Shown here: piece by piece, positions 35,658 to 47,548 of the stretch
Layout: the number at the start of each line of letters is the position of its first letter
How positions within the stretch are numbered: position 1 is the first letter of the stretch
Assembly: GCA_028023455.1 (NCBI GenBank)
Contig: JAQFVV010006238.1
Coordinates: forward strand, 3,664,572 to 3,728,571
From: Epiperipatus broadwayi
Lineage: Eukaryota; Onychophora; Udeonychophora; Euonychophora; Peripatidae
DNA: 64,000 nucleotides
Reading direction: 5' to 3'
The notes under the pieces: model-generated
The model's input: only the letters and a program-made list of their open reading frames with translations
The model's database searches: none
What the model was told of the DNA's origin: nothing
Made by a program: the position numbers and the translations under genes

Positions 35658-35955
35658 ACAGGCAAATCTCTCCATACGTATTGCCACTCAGTGCAAGTCA
35701 GAGTAGTAAATGGATGCCAGAAGGCTTGAGCGTATCCTAAGATCTACATGCAGTGCTCTCAAATCCAAGGCTCTTCACTGATGAAGGCCATAAGCCAGAA
35801 ACTAGTCTGGGGATATTGGATGAGGATTTTATGCACAAGCCTTCTGGCATCCATTGATTACTCTGGCTTGCACTGCATGGCAATATGTATGGAGAGTTTT
35901 GCCTCTTTTAATAACAGTTATAAGCAAGCATAGGAAATGGTGATCATGTGAGCGT
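35658..35955 (+). mobile_element. foldback family F with inverted centre
   Basis: The arms are as in other F copies (AAACAGGCAAATCTCTCC on the left; the complement at 35845-35910). The central ribozyme block lies in the opposite orientation to that at 10.4 and 32.5 kb: here it reads on the plus strand. The right side ends in the tail (GTGATCATGTGA). No clear target duplication was found. Confidence 0.85.
35764..35822 (+). ncRNA. hammerhead ribozyme, type I, family F, intact core
   Basis: Plus strand: ATCCAA, internal loop, CTTCA, then CTGATGA (35779-35785), GGC/GCC stem II with loop CATAA flanked by an A-A mismatch, GAAA (35799-35802), palindromic stem III ACTAGT, cleavage triplet GTC (expected after 35808), TGGGG, ATA, TTGGAT. 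The outer stem I is 6 perfect pairs; the inner is 5-6 pairs including G-T wobbles. All invariant core bases are kept. The A-A mismatch at the base of stem II is unusual and may weaken activity. Confidence 0.78.
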
Positions 35956-35989
35956 TGTTTGGTTTAACCGCCTTTTTATATAAAATAGT

Positions 35990-36195
35990 AATTGCGTAAG
36001 GCATTATCATTTTAAAAAGATTTTTTCTGTTTGTATGCATTTATATATAAAAAAACTAGAAAGGTGAACCACTATTCTTTTTTAATGTAAAAACGTATTC
36101 ACAACTATCAATGTTTCAGCTAAACTGCACAATACATCTTCAGAAGCGATAATTAATTATTAATTTATCAGACTACATCATCATTATTTGGTCGT
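35990..36195 (-). repeat. possible Penelope-type hammerhead remnant
   Basis: The minus strand near 36112-36143 reads TTCTGAAGATGTATTGTGCA then GTTTAGCTGAAACATTG. CTGAAGA and GAAAC match the two core boxes of hammerheads in Penelope-like pseudo-LTRs, but no convincing stem II forms. Reported as a weak candidate only. Confidence 0.35.
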
Positions 36196-36196
36196 T

Positions 36197-36400
36197 TTAA
36201 TTCATTTGATTTACAAGAGTCAAACTTTGTGCACCAGCCACTTCAGATAAATATTTTAATGATTTTGAGTATTCATTTATTAGGTTAGAGAATAGGTTAG
36301 AGATTATCATATCATTTCTAGTCCAAATATATAAGCAACTGTGACCTGAGTCAATTAGAGAGTGCTGGTTCCATATGAAATGCATTTTTGGATTAGTTTG
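36197..36400. repeat. hammerhead family A, rearranged and decayed copy
   Basis: The plus strand at 36340-36390 has TGTGACCTGAG and GTGCTGGTTCCATATGAAAT, a family A ribozyme with the CTGATGA box destroyed. The adjoining 36200-36330 is family A body in the opposite orientation (minus-strand ATTTATCTGAAGTGGCTGG). This is again an inverted join. Confidence 0.6.
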
Positions 36401-36539
36401 TCTTTTTCAAATGTCTTTGTTTTTATGTTTCAAGGATGTATGAGGGAAAAAAGATGAAATTGTATAAATTGTTCTACACATTTATGTTTAATGAAAAAAA
36501 AAAGCGTATTTAATTTTAACTAGGTTTAAGTTTTATATC

Positions 36540-36655
36540 TGGGCTAGAAATGATACCATCTATAGCCTCATTGATTAGTTAAAATCATTTATGCGGTTGT
36601 CTGAAGTGGATGGTGTGAAAGTTGTGATTATAGAAAGTTTGACTTCTGTAACTCA
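36540..36655 (+). repeat. family A body fragment
   Basis: GGCTAGAAATGATACC and GTCTGAAGTGGATGGTGTGA match the body upstream of the ribozyme at 28.4 kb. No ribozyme follows. Confidence 0.6.
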
Positions 36656-37289
36656 TATTGCAATAATTAAAATATGTTCTATGGCTGGCTATATTTTTTC
36701 CAACAAAGTTATCAAAAATGAATGTAACAAAATGGTATCCATATCCTCCTATAATATAAAAAGTTTATAAGTTGATGATATGTGTGTTCACTATTTTCAA
36801 TTTTTTTTTATGTACACATGTACAGTTTTACATGGCTTCAGAGATAAAATTATGTGGCATGAAATTTGGGATTCTTGCTGGACCTCAACATCTTATTGTG
36901 TGATCAATCAAAGGAATTTCGAAAATCAAATGCTTCCAATTTAGAAATTCCAGTAATAAATACTATACGGATTAATGTTTAGGAAATCATATGATGTTAC
37001 ACAGTAATGGAATGAGCCTGGAATTTTCATTAATGTGAGAAAACTGAGTAGGGAAACAATCAAGAAATCTGAATGTTCCACTTTATTACTGTTCTAAATC
37101 ACAAAGGGAAGTAATAGTGCTCTTTTGCTAAAACTTATAAATTTACCATTTTCACTCAATACAGTAGCATATGCTTTTTTCTTTAGTATGTGTAAATGAG
37201 TATCATATGAACCACAATACTTCATCTGACGGGCTTACACATTGCTTTTTATTACAAAATCTTTTTTCCTTTCTACTCTTGCACCATCT
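36656..37289. other. no gene seen
   Basis: AT-rich; nothing recognised. Confidence 0.45.
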
Positions 37290-37480
37290 TTAGTATTGAA
37301 TAGATACTAGTTGGTTATTGCTTAATAAATCTTTATCCAATGCTGTCAAGTCCAAGTGCAGGGCTCAAAAAAAAAAAAAAAATCTAAAAAAGCTTCTCAC
37401 TGATGACAGCTATATTTATTAAGCACACCCATCTGAAATCTATTGTTTACCATAGCTTACACTAGATGGCATAAGTATAG
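37290..37480 (+). repeat. old family F remnant
   Basis: GTCCAAGTGCAGGGCTC, an A run, then CTTCTCACTGATGACAGCTA resemble the region leading into the F ribozyme. The GAAA half is missing. Confidence 0.4.
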
Positions 37481-39165
37481 GGGAAAAAAAGAATGTGCTA
37501 ATAAATAAATGTACTGATTTACATTCTCAATTAAATGAGAATCAGCATGAAGTTTCATGTACTGCACCATGCTTTTATGTAAAATATTTAGTTCTCTCAT
37601 ATTTTAAAAAAATGGCGATGTTTTTATAGAGGGAAAATTAATTGATTAACATTGGACTAACATTCCTTATCTATTTGCTTACAACGGACTGATGAGAAAA
37701 ATATATAAAGGAAAAATATCTCATCGTTTGTTGATGATAATCATCATTTAATATTTGATAAATTTTACAAGCGCTGTGTTTTAGATTGTAACAACTAGCC
37801 GTTACGATACTTTCAAGGGATTTTAACTTTTCTCAAAAAACAATGTAATTTGATAAATGGTAATACATACAAAATGTATACTAAAAAAATTTGTTTAATG
37901 GTTTGAAAACATATGTGCTAGATACATTTAAATAGCATATCAAATATGATTTCGACTAGATGGTAGTCATAATCATAGTAATGAGTATCCAAGAGAATTA
38001 CGAGCTTTATAGAAGTAGCATTTTACAAAGGTGGTGATTTACATAAATTTGAATAACAAGTAAATTTATTCAGATAAGCCATTTTTTAAACAGGAGGACA
38101 CAGGATTCCTTCTTGTTAATGGGGTTTGTATTATATGGCAATATGCCAGGTCTTCTTAACTTTGCATTTTTTCATGGATAAATAAGATGGAAATAAATGA
38201 ATAAATTTATATATTATTATAGAAAAGCATCCAACTAATGATGTTATTAGACAATTACTAATTACACTGCTGGCTACTAATCATGTGATAATAGCTTATT
38301 GTCTTGAATTTTTGTTAGGAAATTGATCTTTTGCCTTAATGTGTGTTCAACTGACAGCTAAAAATTTAATTGGCGATTATTTATTGACTGTTTGTGTCCA
38401 ATCACGCACAGATTTGAACATTTTTTCCTAATATTTATATTTTAATTGTTATTAATTTTAGAGTTTTATTTCTTTGAGTGAGAACACCAATTCCTGTGAT
38501 TTGGTGCAACAGCATAAATGAAATTTAACTTGCCATTTTTAATGATTGAGCATTACATGATCCACAAGCAGCTAACCATTTTATTAGTTTAACTTTTAAT
38601 ACAATTAAATTAATAATGAAATTCAGTTAATTTATCTTACCATTTTTATAGTCTCATAGCTGTTTGTTACCATGAATGAAAAATTAGCATCTAAATATAT
38701 TATTGTGCCACTAATTTACGATATTTTATTCATTTTGAGAGGCCAAATAGAGATTTATTCTGATTACTGCTGCAGCCATCAAAAATGACCATTTTTGTAA
38801 CAGTATTAGTTTATTTCCTGCCCCACATTATTCAACGCAGTAGAAGACGTGCAGTTTCTGTAGCTCAGCCCTGTTATTTTCACTACATGAATTTGTGAAT
38901 TCTTAAACAATTAACCATTTGACTACTTTATTTTTTTTTAAAAAGTGCAAGTGATTTATTGTGTGTAAATTGTTTCCTTCACTAGGGCATCTCTATGTAG
39001 TTAGCTTACCGTCTTTGATATAATCTATTTAATATTGCAACATCAAAGAATTTCAGTTTTTACCTGTAGAACTAATTTACAGCTTAGGTACACCATGGTC
39101 TCTAAATCTCTATATATATTTTCTACATTTATGGGCTTATTGGAAGCCATGCACATTTTTTTCTT
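37481..39165. other. no gene seen
   Basis: About 1.7 kb of AT-rich DNA without a supportable feature. Confidence 0.5.
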
Positions 39166-39169
39166 CTAT

Positions 39170-39300
39170 AATTGGCTCAGGGGGTCATGTGCTTTTGAAC
39201 ATTGGAAGGGTTAGGTTGATGTTGAATGCGGACACCTTTAGCTCTCAAGCCTATCGTTGCTCTACTGGGCTGAATCACCTAGGGCTTTTCAACGTGATTA
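39170..39300 (-). mobile_element. tRNA-derived SINE head
   Basis: The minus strand reads GTGATTCAGCCCAGTAGAGC, then GGCTTGAGAGCTAAAGGTG and a B-box-like GCATTCAACATC. A matching head occurs at 53645-53700. The body is not clear. Confidence 0.5.
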
Positions 39301-39833
39301 TTTGAAGATGTATTTATTGTAAACTTCAAATGTTAAAAGTATTTTCTTATTTCATAGCTTTTGACAGAAAGTTGCGTTATTTTTATGAAACATTCTATAA
39401 TTCTAGTAGCGTTCTGTTACTAAAATGTTTTTCCAAACTCGAAGAAAAAAAGTCCTCAGTGAATAAAGTTAGCAATATTTCATGGATATAGATAAAAATA
39501 AAATTCCCATTATAGCTTTACAACTTTAGCGAATATAAAAAAGATTATTCTTGAGTTATTACTTTATTATAAAAGTAATTTTATGCTTTTGAAAAATATG
39601 ATACACACATACATAGTATATTTACGCGCCCACCTATATATATTTATACCTATTATGTGTTCTATATGTATATTTACATATCCACCTCTCTCTCTATATA
39701 TATATAATAAATATAATGCGATTTTTTTTAGACTATTTTAAATAATGATTGAACTGTCCTTTAGCTGCCATGTTAAATAACTTTTTACAGTAAGAAAATG
39801 GATCACTTCTTATTATATTAGATGTTTTATTGA
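39301..39833. other. no gene seen
   Basis: AT-rich, with a TA run near 39692-39710. Confidence 0.5.
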
Positions 39834-39940
39834 TAACAAACATCACATGAGATGGGGATTTTATGCACAAGCCTTCTGGCATCCATTAACTACTCTAGCT
39901 TGTTGTGTGTGGCAATACGTATGGTGAGTTTTGCCTGTTT
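39834..39940 (-). mobile_element. family F short linear copy
   Basis: Reading minus: AAACAGGCAAAACTC, the left arm to ATAAAATCCCCATC, then directly the tail TCATGTGATGTTTG. Ribozyme and right arm are absent, so it is not a foldback. Flanks ATGTTTTATTGA and ATGTTTTTATTGA are a likely 12-bp duplication. Confidence 0.75.
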
Positions 39941-41131
39941 TAAATGTTTTTATTGAGAGTTATCCATCTCGATATATATGTTATGTGTCTGTAAGTTTAA
40001 GAGACATTTTTCAAATATTAGTACTGAATTTATCTTTGAGAAAAAAATTAAAATTTCAGTAGCATTCAGATGTAACTTGCATTAAATAATATCTCCATAT
40101 GAAAGTAAATATATTTTTATATATACTTCAGATTATGCATTAAGTTTTGCATGATGTCAAGATGTCCATTATGAATAAAATATTTCTGAAGGTATCATAC
40201 CCATAATGATAGATGTGTTAAATTCTATCATATCTTTTATTCTAATTGTCATTTATTTTCAATATGATAAATTATTCAAGAGGTCAAGTGGAATTTAAGC
40301 ACAGGTTGAGGTTTCCAGACAATTTGTTAAACATTTAATAGTTTTCAGTATGACTGGAATTGAAATAAAGGTTAAATGAAGATTTAGTCATTAATCATAA
40401 TAAAGGGGAAAAGTCGGGGGGGGGGGAGTTTTAGTAGCAGTAGTAATTCAGAAATGAAAATATATATTTAGAAGTGGGCAAATGTAAATTTTTCAATAGT
40501 CAGAGCAAATAATCCAAAAGTCACTGGTCTGGCATGAAGTCTGTTAGAGCAAGAAATGAATATGACTGCCATAAACTCTTAATGCTGGAATTTTATTATA
40601 CAAATCCATGGTACTTTTTTCAAAGCAGTTTAGCAAACTGCTCAAATCAAATCTTTGATAAAGGGCATCAGCAAATGGCCATTACTTTGGAGTTGCTTGC
40701 AATCCTCACCACTCTCACTAATGTGACCCAAACAGGAAATGGAAAAGAATAAGAAACTTAGTACTAATATTATTAATGACTGTTAGAAATTATTAAAGGA
40801 AACCTATCCACTGCTTCTTGCTCTTATTTATAAACTGTTTAGATTAAAAGTAAGAGTTCTTTGCTTCATATTTTAAAATTCAATTCTTAGAAGTCAGTAA
40901 AATCTTGCTAATGAAATTGTCTTGGTGTGCAAATCTTTACACAAAGTAGTGATTAAATGGATAATTTCTTGTTTCACAACTACACTGACAGTCCTATCTT
41001 CACTGAACCATAAAACTAATCTACTTTTAGTGAAAGCAATTCTCTGTCTAATTCAAATGATTCACACATATATAGATTATTTATCCAATCTTATTGGAAT
41101 TTTAATGAGCATATAACTAATGTAACATTAA
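39941..41131. other. no gene seen
   Basis: A run of G lies near 40418-40427. An open frame at 40534-40752 is less AT-rich than its surroundings but matches no family I know. Confidence 0.45.
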
Positions 41132-41390
41132 GAATGTAAGTCTGTTTCATGAAACGGACAAGTCCGAATACGTTACTAAGATAATTCACAAATCAGACTC
41201 TCAAAGCATCATTTAAAAATTAAAAATCATGTTTTTGTTATATCAATGCCAATTTATGATATAACAAAATGGTGGGTGTTAATTATTAGGTTTATTTAAA
41301 AATGATTCTTTGTGAATGTGGCTTGTAAATTATCTTAGTAATGTCTTTGGACTTTGTTTCATGAAATGGAGTTATCCAATCTTACATGCT
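41132..41390. repeat. palindromic foldback element, about 260 bp
   Basis: The left half (GAATGTAAG, TTTCATGAAAC, TTACTAAGATAATT in order) returns inverted in the right half (AATTATCTTAGTAATG-like, GTTTCATGAAAT, CTTACATGC). The centre is a small hairpin TTTTGTTATATCA/TGATATAACAAAA. The arms have diverged, so the copy is old. No ORF. Confidence 0.8.
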
Positions 41391-44295
41391 TTTTTAATCA
41401 ATTTAAAAATATAAAAGACATATTCTTTTTTTTCTATCTCATATTGGAGAATCTTTAAAAATCTTTAAATAATAGTAATAATAATGGTTCAATTACTTCA
41501 GTAAAAGGTTACTTGCATAGAACTTATGCAAATAAATATTCTACATATACAAGATTTTCAAAAAACATCTATTTATCAAGAAAATTTAACTGTGATTTGT
41601 TCAGACATTTCATAAACAAAAAAATGAAAGAAAAAAACCACCCAGTATATATTTGAATGCAACTTAATAAGCCTCATTGCACTGAGTTGCCTGCTTTTTA
41701 ATTTTAATATGACTATTGCTCTGTAATGATTTAATGCATTGGTAGAGTAAGAAGCCTTTGGGAATCAAGGTCTACAGTGTGTGCTTTTATTTCTTTATTT
41801 TCAATATTTGAACTTTTTATGACCTTTTGAACAGTAATTCATTTGATTATTTTTTTTTATTATACTTCTATTTAATTTATGATCATTGTTATAATTAATC
41901 TTTAAAAAAGATTATATTGAGTTTCTAAGTGGAAAATAACATGTATTTTAAGCAAGGGATTAAAAAATAAAGTAATTTTCTAAATATAATTAATATTTTG
42001 TTCATACTGCAGGGTTTTCTAACCATTTTGGTTCCAGTCCTCCATTAAGTTTTTAATAAATTATCTGGTATCCTCTATTCATTAACCTTTTAACCGCTAA
42101 TTATATTATTGGTTGTATGAGATAAAAATCAAATCTTTTAATTGGCCAACTCACAAACTGAAGACAAAGCCTATTGTTAAAACATATTCGCCTATAATAT
42201 TAAATTCAACTCAGATACGTTTATAAAAAATATATTACTAATTTTTTAGGTTATGAAGAGAACGAAAGTTCTTTCAAAAATAAATTGCTATTTATTTATT
42301 CTAAAATATTCAATTTCGGCAACATAAAAGCTATAATATAAACAAAAAGGTCGACTTTTACGTTATAGAAAAGTAAATATTTCTTTTTACTAAATCTTCA
42401 ATATTTTTACAAAAATCTTCGATATTTTTCGAAAATAATTTTGTTTTTTTAGTATTCTCTCTGAAAATAATTTTAATTTCTCAAAATATACTTTTATAAT
42501 ACTTTAAATCATATTCGAAATGAAAATCTCAGCGTTTTTCTTTATTTTCTTTGATCAGGCGGTTTCTTTGTTCTTTCCAGCCAATCAGAATGTCTTTTTC
42601 AGCTGAGAGCATGCTAAGAACCAATCACAAGTAATGTTCTTTCTTTGTTTAGGTTTAAATGTGTTTTTTTTATTTTTTACTTGTAAAATAATTCGGAAGA
42701 GGGCATCTTACAGAACTTTTAAAAACCTATTCAATACCTGTTTAACGAATATTTTAGCATAAGAACTGGCAGAGTTAGAGTGACATCAGATGTCTACGAG
42801 GAGCCTCGTAAGAGGCGGGAAAAGGGTTAATAAGAAATAAACAGTTGCACAGTATACCATGCAGTATGCCACATGCATGTGCAGGGGATGCAGATATCAC
42901 AGAGGAGAACCTCAAGGCAGCCCTGATCTGGCAATTTCAGTAGCCATCTTGAATCTTAACCAGGCACATTGATTTATCAGACCATGTAGTAAGAAAAAAT
43001 TCTACGCAACCTCACTGTGTCTGTCTGAAAAGAGATTGAAATGGTTTTTGGTGTGACTGACAGGCAATACCAACATGGAATAGACAGGAAATGTTGATAA
43101 TATAACCATTTTTAGAATATATTAATAGCATAATATATTTATTTACCTGTTATTCACTGTTGCTCCTGAACAAGCTTCCCATACACCCTGGGCATATGAG
43201 TACCCAAAGTGGAAACCTCTGCTTTATAATTTTAATAAATGCACATGGATTTTTTTTTGTATTAATAGAAAAGTTTTACATTGTTTAAAAGCTTTGTCAT
43301 GTCTGATCATATAATGTAACTACTTTTTTATTTTAAAAATAAAATGCATAAAACATTTGTATATTTTAAAAACAGGATGTAGAATGGGGATTTTAGATTA
43401 ACGCATCTGATAATTGAGGTTTAAGTTAGTAAATGCATGTCCTGTGAGATTCTGGATTATTACTATTTTTTGATATTGTAGTGGATGAAAAAATAGTATG
43501 TGTATTCAGGGTCATATTAAGATGGGGGTAAATGGGCATATGGAAACCTGTAAAAATGATATATATTTTTTTATCTATTGAAATAGTAATATTACATATT
43601 CATATATCTGTTGAACATGAAAAATTATATGTAATAAATATTAAACTATTATTTTTTTAACATTTTATGGCAAAATATATTCAGCACATTTTTAAGTGTA
43701 ATGAGTGTAAAGCAGCACCATCTATCAAAATAGTTAGACATCAAATAAAGTAATTGATTGTTTTTATACTATTTGAATACAAATATTTTAGTACGATTGA
43801 GACATAGGCTGATGATTCTAATTTATTTCATCTCTGAAGTTTGAATTTATATTTTATTACATCAAGAGGTATATCATGTTATTTAATTATAAAATCTGAA
43901 TTTTTATTTTTTAAAATTAAATTTAGCAAAATCTGCATTTAAAAATCACTACTGTTGGAAGCTGTACGCTGCATATACATAGAAAGAAACAATGTGAAGA
44001 AGAAAAATGGAAACCCTTTTGTTTTTACAATGTCTTGAAGTTTTTATTAAAAGAAGTGCATTTTTTTCAAATACATTTCTGTGAGTACTTCCATTATTTG
44101 TTATTGAATTCTTAAAATGCACTTTAAAATGTAATTAATGTAAGATTAGCCTAGGTGAGATAGGAGACCTTTTCACACCCACAATAAATGTGCAATGTCG
44201 CAACGATCAAATTGAAACAAAATAATCCCTGCGATAGTGACAAAACGTGATTTTCCTTATCAATGCAATCTTTTTATTTTTGCAATACTTTAACA
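41391..44295. other. no gene seen; two CCAAT motifs
   Basis: About 2.9 kb without a supported gene. Two CCAAT boxes (CCAATCAG at 42580, CCAATCAC at 42621) lie 41 bp apart, but no coding exon follows that I can recognise, so a promoter cannot be claimed. Confidence 0.4.
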
Positions 44296-44545
44296 TTTTT
44301 AGTTGTTGTCTAGATATTTTTGTGATTTTAATTGTGTATTCAAGAATTTGTATCGTTAAAAATGATGAATATTTGGAAATTACTGAGAATGTAAATAGAT
44401 GCAGGGACAAGCAATGGCATTTTCGACATTTTCAGTTATTGTTTAGATTTTGTTGTGATTTTAATTGCATATTCAAGTATATTCAAGAATTTGTATCATT
44501 AAAAATGATGAATATTTGGAAATTACTGAGTATAGAAGGTTCAAA
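44296..44545 (+). repeat. tandem duplication, about 133-bp unit
   Basis: Two direct copies share GTGATTTTAATTG, TTCAAGAATTTGTATC and AAAAATGATGAATATTTGG. The second has a short extra ATTCAAGTAT. No known family. Confidence 0.85.
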
Positions 44546-45060
44546 GAATGCCACAATAAATAAAAACGTAATAAAAGTGTAATGATTTAATATATATTTT
44601 ATTTTTTATTTTTTCGAAGTTTTGGTTTAATTTTTTTATTTAAAAAAGATGGTTATTAGCAGTAATATGAAAATCCCAGCATACTTTGCAATGATATGGC
44701 ACATTTTCGGAGGGAAAATGTTTATGGCAGATCTCCATTTTGTATGGTTGTATTATATGTAAAAAAATTACTTTTAATGCGTAAATTTCTGTTATATATT
44801 ACACGGTAAGTATCATAGAAATATACTTAATGTATTTTTATATAAATTAATTAAAAATGAAAATCATTTACTGTTTGTTTGGTACATATTTAAAGTAGCA
44901 ATTTTTTTGATTAATAGAGTCATCAGCCTTGCATTTTTTTTTAAATTTCAAATGTTCTTAAAAGTTGTTAGTGTTAAAAGTCACATTTCTTTTTTTTTTT
45001 GTTGCTAAAAGTTGCAATATTTCTTTCATTCTTAAAAGTTGTTTCTGTTGAAACTTATTA

Positions 45061-45255
45061 ATGTCGAAAGTCATAAATATTTCAAAGTCATACATATTTG
45101 AATGCATTTGTTATTGAAAATGCTAAATATATTTATTTTGTTATGGTTAAAATTCACAATATTTTTTTGAATTTCGTTCTTAAAAGTTGTTGAAAGTCGT
45201 ACATATTTGAATGTATTTGTTATTGAAAATGATATATATTTATTATGTTTTAGTA
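45061..45255 (+). repeat. short direct repeats
   Basis: CATACATATTTGAATGCATT and a TTGTTATTGAAAATG stretch recur about 105 bp later. Preceding bases hold several TTCTTAAAAGTTGTT repeats. Confidence 0.7.
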
Positions 45256-45282
45256 TTTTTTTACATTTTGTTATTTTTATTC

Positions 45283-45496
45283 CTGCGACATGGAGCATCT
45301 ATTAGACTTTCTATTGTCTGTTCACATTCATATCAACCTCCCGATAACTTTGTACATCTTGCCAAAATACCATATACACGTTCTTTTTTTGGATAAAAAA
45401 GTTGTGCACACACTATTTTGGTCAGATCACAAGATTAGCAGATTGATATGAATGTGAACAGGCAGTAGTAGGTTCTAATAATGCTCTGTGTCGCAG
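45283..45496. repeat. foldback element, about 214 bp
   Basis: CTGCGACATGGAGCAT on the left and the complement (ATGCTCTGTGTCGCAG) on the right are the termini. Inside, TGTTCACATTCATATCAA pairs with its inverted copy. Arms are about 90 bp with mismatches. Not linked to the other families. Confidence 0.8.
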
Positions 45497-46440
45497 CTCT
45501 AATACCAAAGTACTGAATTTTTAAATGTCTTAACCTTACAAATGATATTCTATTTTCAATATGGGTGTGGGGATACAGGTATTTAATACCTCTAATCCAT
45601 TTGATGGGTGAAGATTGTTTGTGAAATATGGGTTGAGGTGAGAGCTGTTCTGATGAAAACAAATAAATTTGGAAAACAAACATTTACTTAACATGATGTT
45701 ATTACAGAAAATAGAAACTTTCACACTTTTAAAAATGAAATATTTTTTATTTGAATATTTGGTACTTACGAGTTTTCAAGTAAACCAAGATATTTTTGAT
45801 AAATTTATAGTTTCAAGGGCTCCCAAAAATGCTTTCAAAAAATGCCTGCTAGGAAACATTTAATATTTACATTTTATTTCTTATTACTGTTATTTTAAAA
45901 AAAGAAGCCATTGTTGAAAAATTAATTACAGTGTTTACAGTTTATTATTTCTTGGGGGGGGGGGGATTAATTTATTCACAGAAAAATGAAAAAAAAATTG
46001 TATAAATATAATAATTCATAATGGTGGCATGCAATCATATTGTGACTATTAACACACACTTTTCAATAGGGCAGGATCCTGTATCTTTGGAAATAATCCA
46101 CTGCATCATATTCTGTGGCAGGAAGGTTCCAAATATTTATTACCAAAAAAAAAAAAACTGCTAATGAAAAAAAAAACATGCTAAATTGAACAAAAGTACG
46201 ACAATGTTATGAGTGTCTCATTGCTTCCCATGTTATAAGTAAAAAAAAAAAAATGGAATAAAGCTTCTTAATGGAATTTATCAGAATTTATTCCTTTTTT
46301 TAAATTTAACAATCGATTTATTAATTTTATTTTAATTTAACAACTAACACATCTTTGATAGATTATAGGCACTTGAAACTATCCATTTATCAAAAATACT
46401 GGCTGCAATCTTGACATTGAATATTTACTGGAACCAATTA
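45497..46440. other. no gene seen
   Basis: AT-rich; a G run lies at 45954-45965. Confidence 0.5.
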
Positions 46441-46445
46441 TATTC

Positions 46446-46720
46446 AGTTTAAGATTTCAATTGTCCATCTATTATCATCTCTTCTAGCAATATGTCCAAC
46501 CCAACTTCACTTCAGTCTTGTAGCACCTGTTAGTTCTCTTACCCATATATTGCATTTTCAATCTCTTCTTGTTACTCTTAACATGCATCTCTCCATACTT
46601 CTTTGAGGGGTTTGAAGTCTCGGTATTGCTCTTCTATTATGTCCAAGTCTCAGATCCATAAGTAAGAACTGGTAAAACACATTTATTAAAAACCTTCCTT
46701 TTCAAACACCTAGGCATATT
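46446..46720 (-). pseudogene. RTE-like fragment
   Basis: It matches 26608-26902 of the RTE copy closely (RT C-terminal part, from the VLTYGSETW region to the WAGH region) with several indels. Both the 3' tail and the 5' part are missing. Confidence 0.85.
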
Positions 46721-46750
46721 ATAAGCTATTATTTATTATTGCATTTTGGC

Positions 46751-46951
46751 AAAACTCTCTATACATATTGCTACTCAGTGCAAGCCAGAGTAATCAGTGG
46801 ATGCCAGAAGGCTTGTGCATAAAATCTCCATCTTGTACCTACTCATCCAATATCCCCAGGCATCCATTGATTACTCTGGCTTGCACTGAGTGGCAATAAG
46901 TATAGAGAGTTTTTCCTATAAGCAAGCATAAGAAATGGTGATCATGTGATG
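46751..46951. mobile_element. family F foldback without ribozyme, 14-bp TSD
   Basis: Perfect direct repeats TATTGCATTTTGGC (46737-46750, 46952-46965) flank it. The arms are as in other F copies, but the centre stops at ATATCCCCAGG and goes straight into the inverted arm. Most of the ribozyme is therefore absent. The tail GTGATCATGTGATGTA closes the right end. Confidence 0.88.
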
Positions 46952-46965
46952 TATTGCATTTTGGC

Positions 46966-47548
46966 TTTCCTATTACAAATTAGAGAACATAGCAATGAAA
47001 AAAGTTACTTTTTAAATAGATTTAAATCATGCTACAATATGAAAGAAAAAATAATCTGATCCCTTCCCCCCTCCAATCTTCCTACCAATTCAACTTTGTT
47101 TCTTTTGCTTAAATTTAACAGTGTCTTTTTCATGGTTATAGAAACAGAACAGTGTAATGATAACAAAGATCTTATAGTTCTTTGAACAACAGAATATTAT
47201 TAGCAATCATATCTTTGGAAGAACTTCAATGGGCATTATTATATACTCACCAAACTCAATGATTTAATAATAGTTATAGAAAAATTAAAAGAAAATTTAG
47301 CTTACTAGAATCTACAGGGAAAAAGAATTCATAATTTAAAAATATTTTATAAAAGTTCTTTTTAGTACAAGAAATATTGAACTTAAGAGAATATTTTTTA
47401 ATGAAGGAAATTTTGTTATCAAACTACAAAATAAATATTCTTAAAAACCTATTTTATAAATTAAAATTTCAATTACATTTATACCAAAGTATAGTTTAAC
47501 ATTTTATACAAAAACACATTTTTTTTTATAATTCACTTTTCACATTAT
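46966..47548. other. no gene seen
   Basis: AT-rich; nothing recognised. Confidence 0.5.

Noticed and set aside
37688-37710. CTGATGAG at 37688 as another hammerhead
   Set aside because: The following AAAAATATAT gives no stem II and no GAAA in place.
40534-40752. 72-codon open frame as a gene
   Set aside because: No splice context, start context or recognisable motif. The slightly higher GC may come from an unrecognised SINE.
42570-42660. Promoter from paired CCAAT boxes
   Set aside because: No recognisable first exon, TATA box or initiator follows. Two CCAAT motifs alone are weak evidence.
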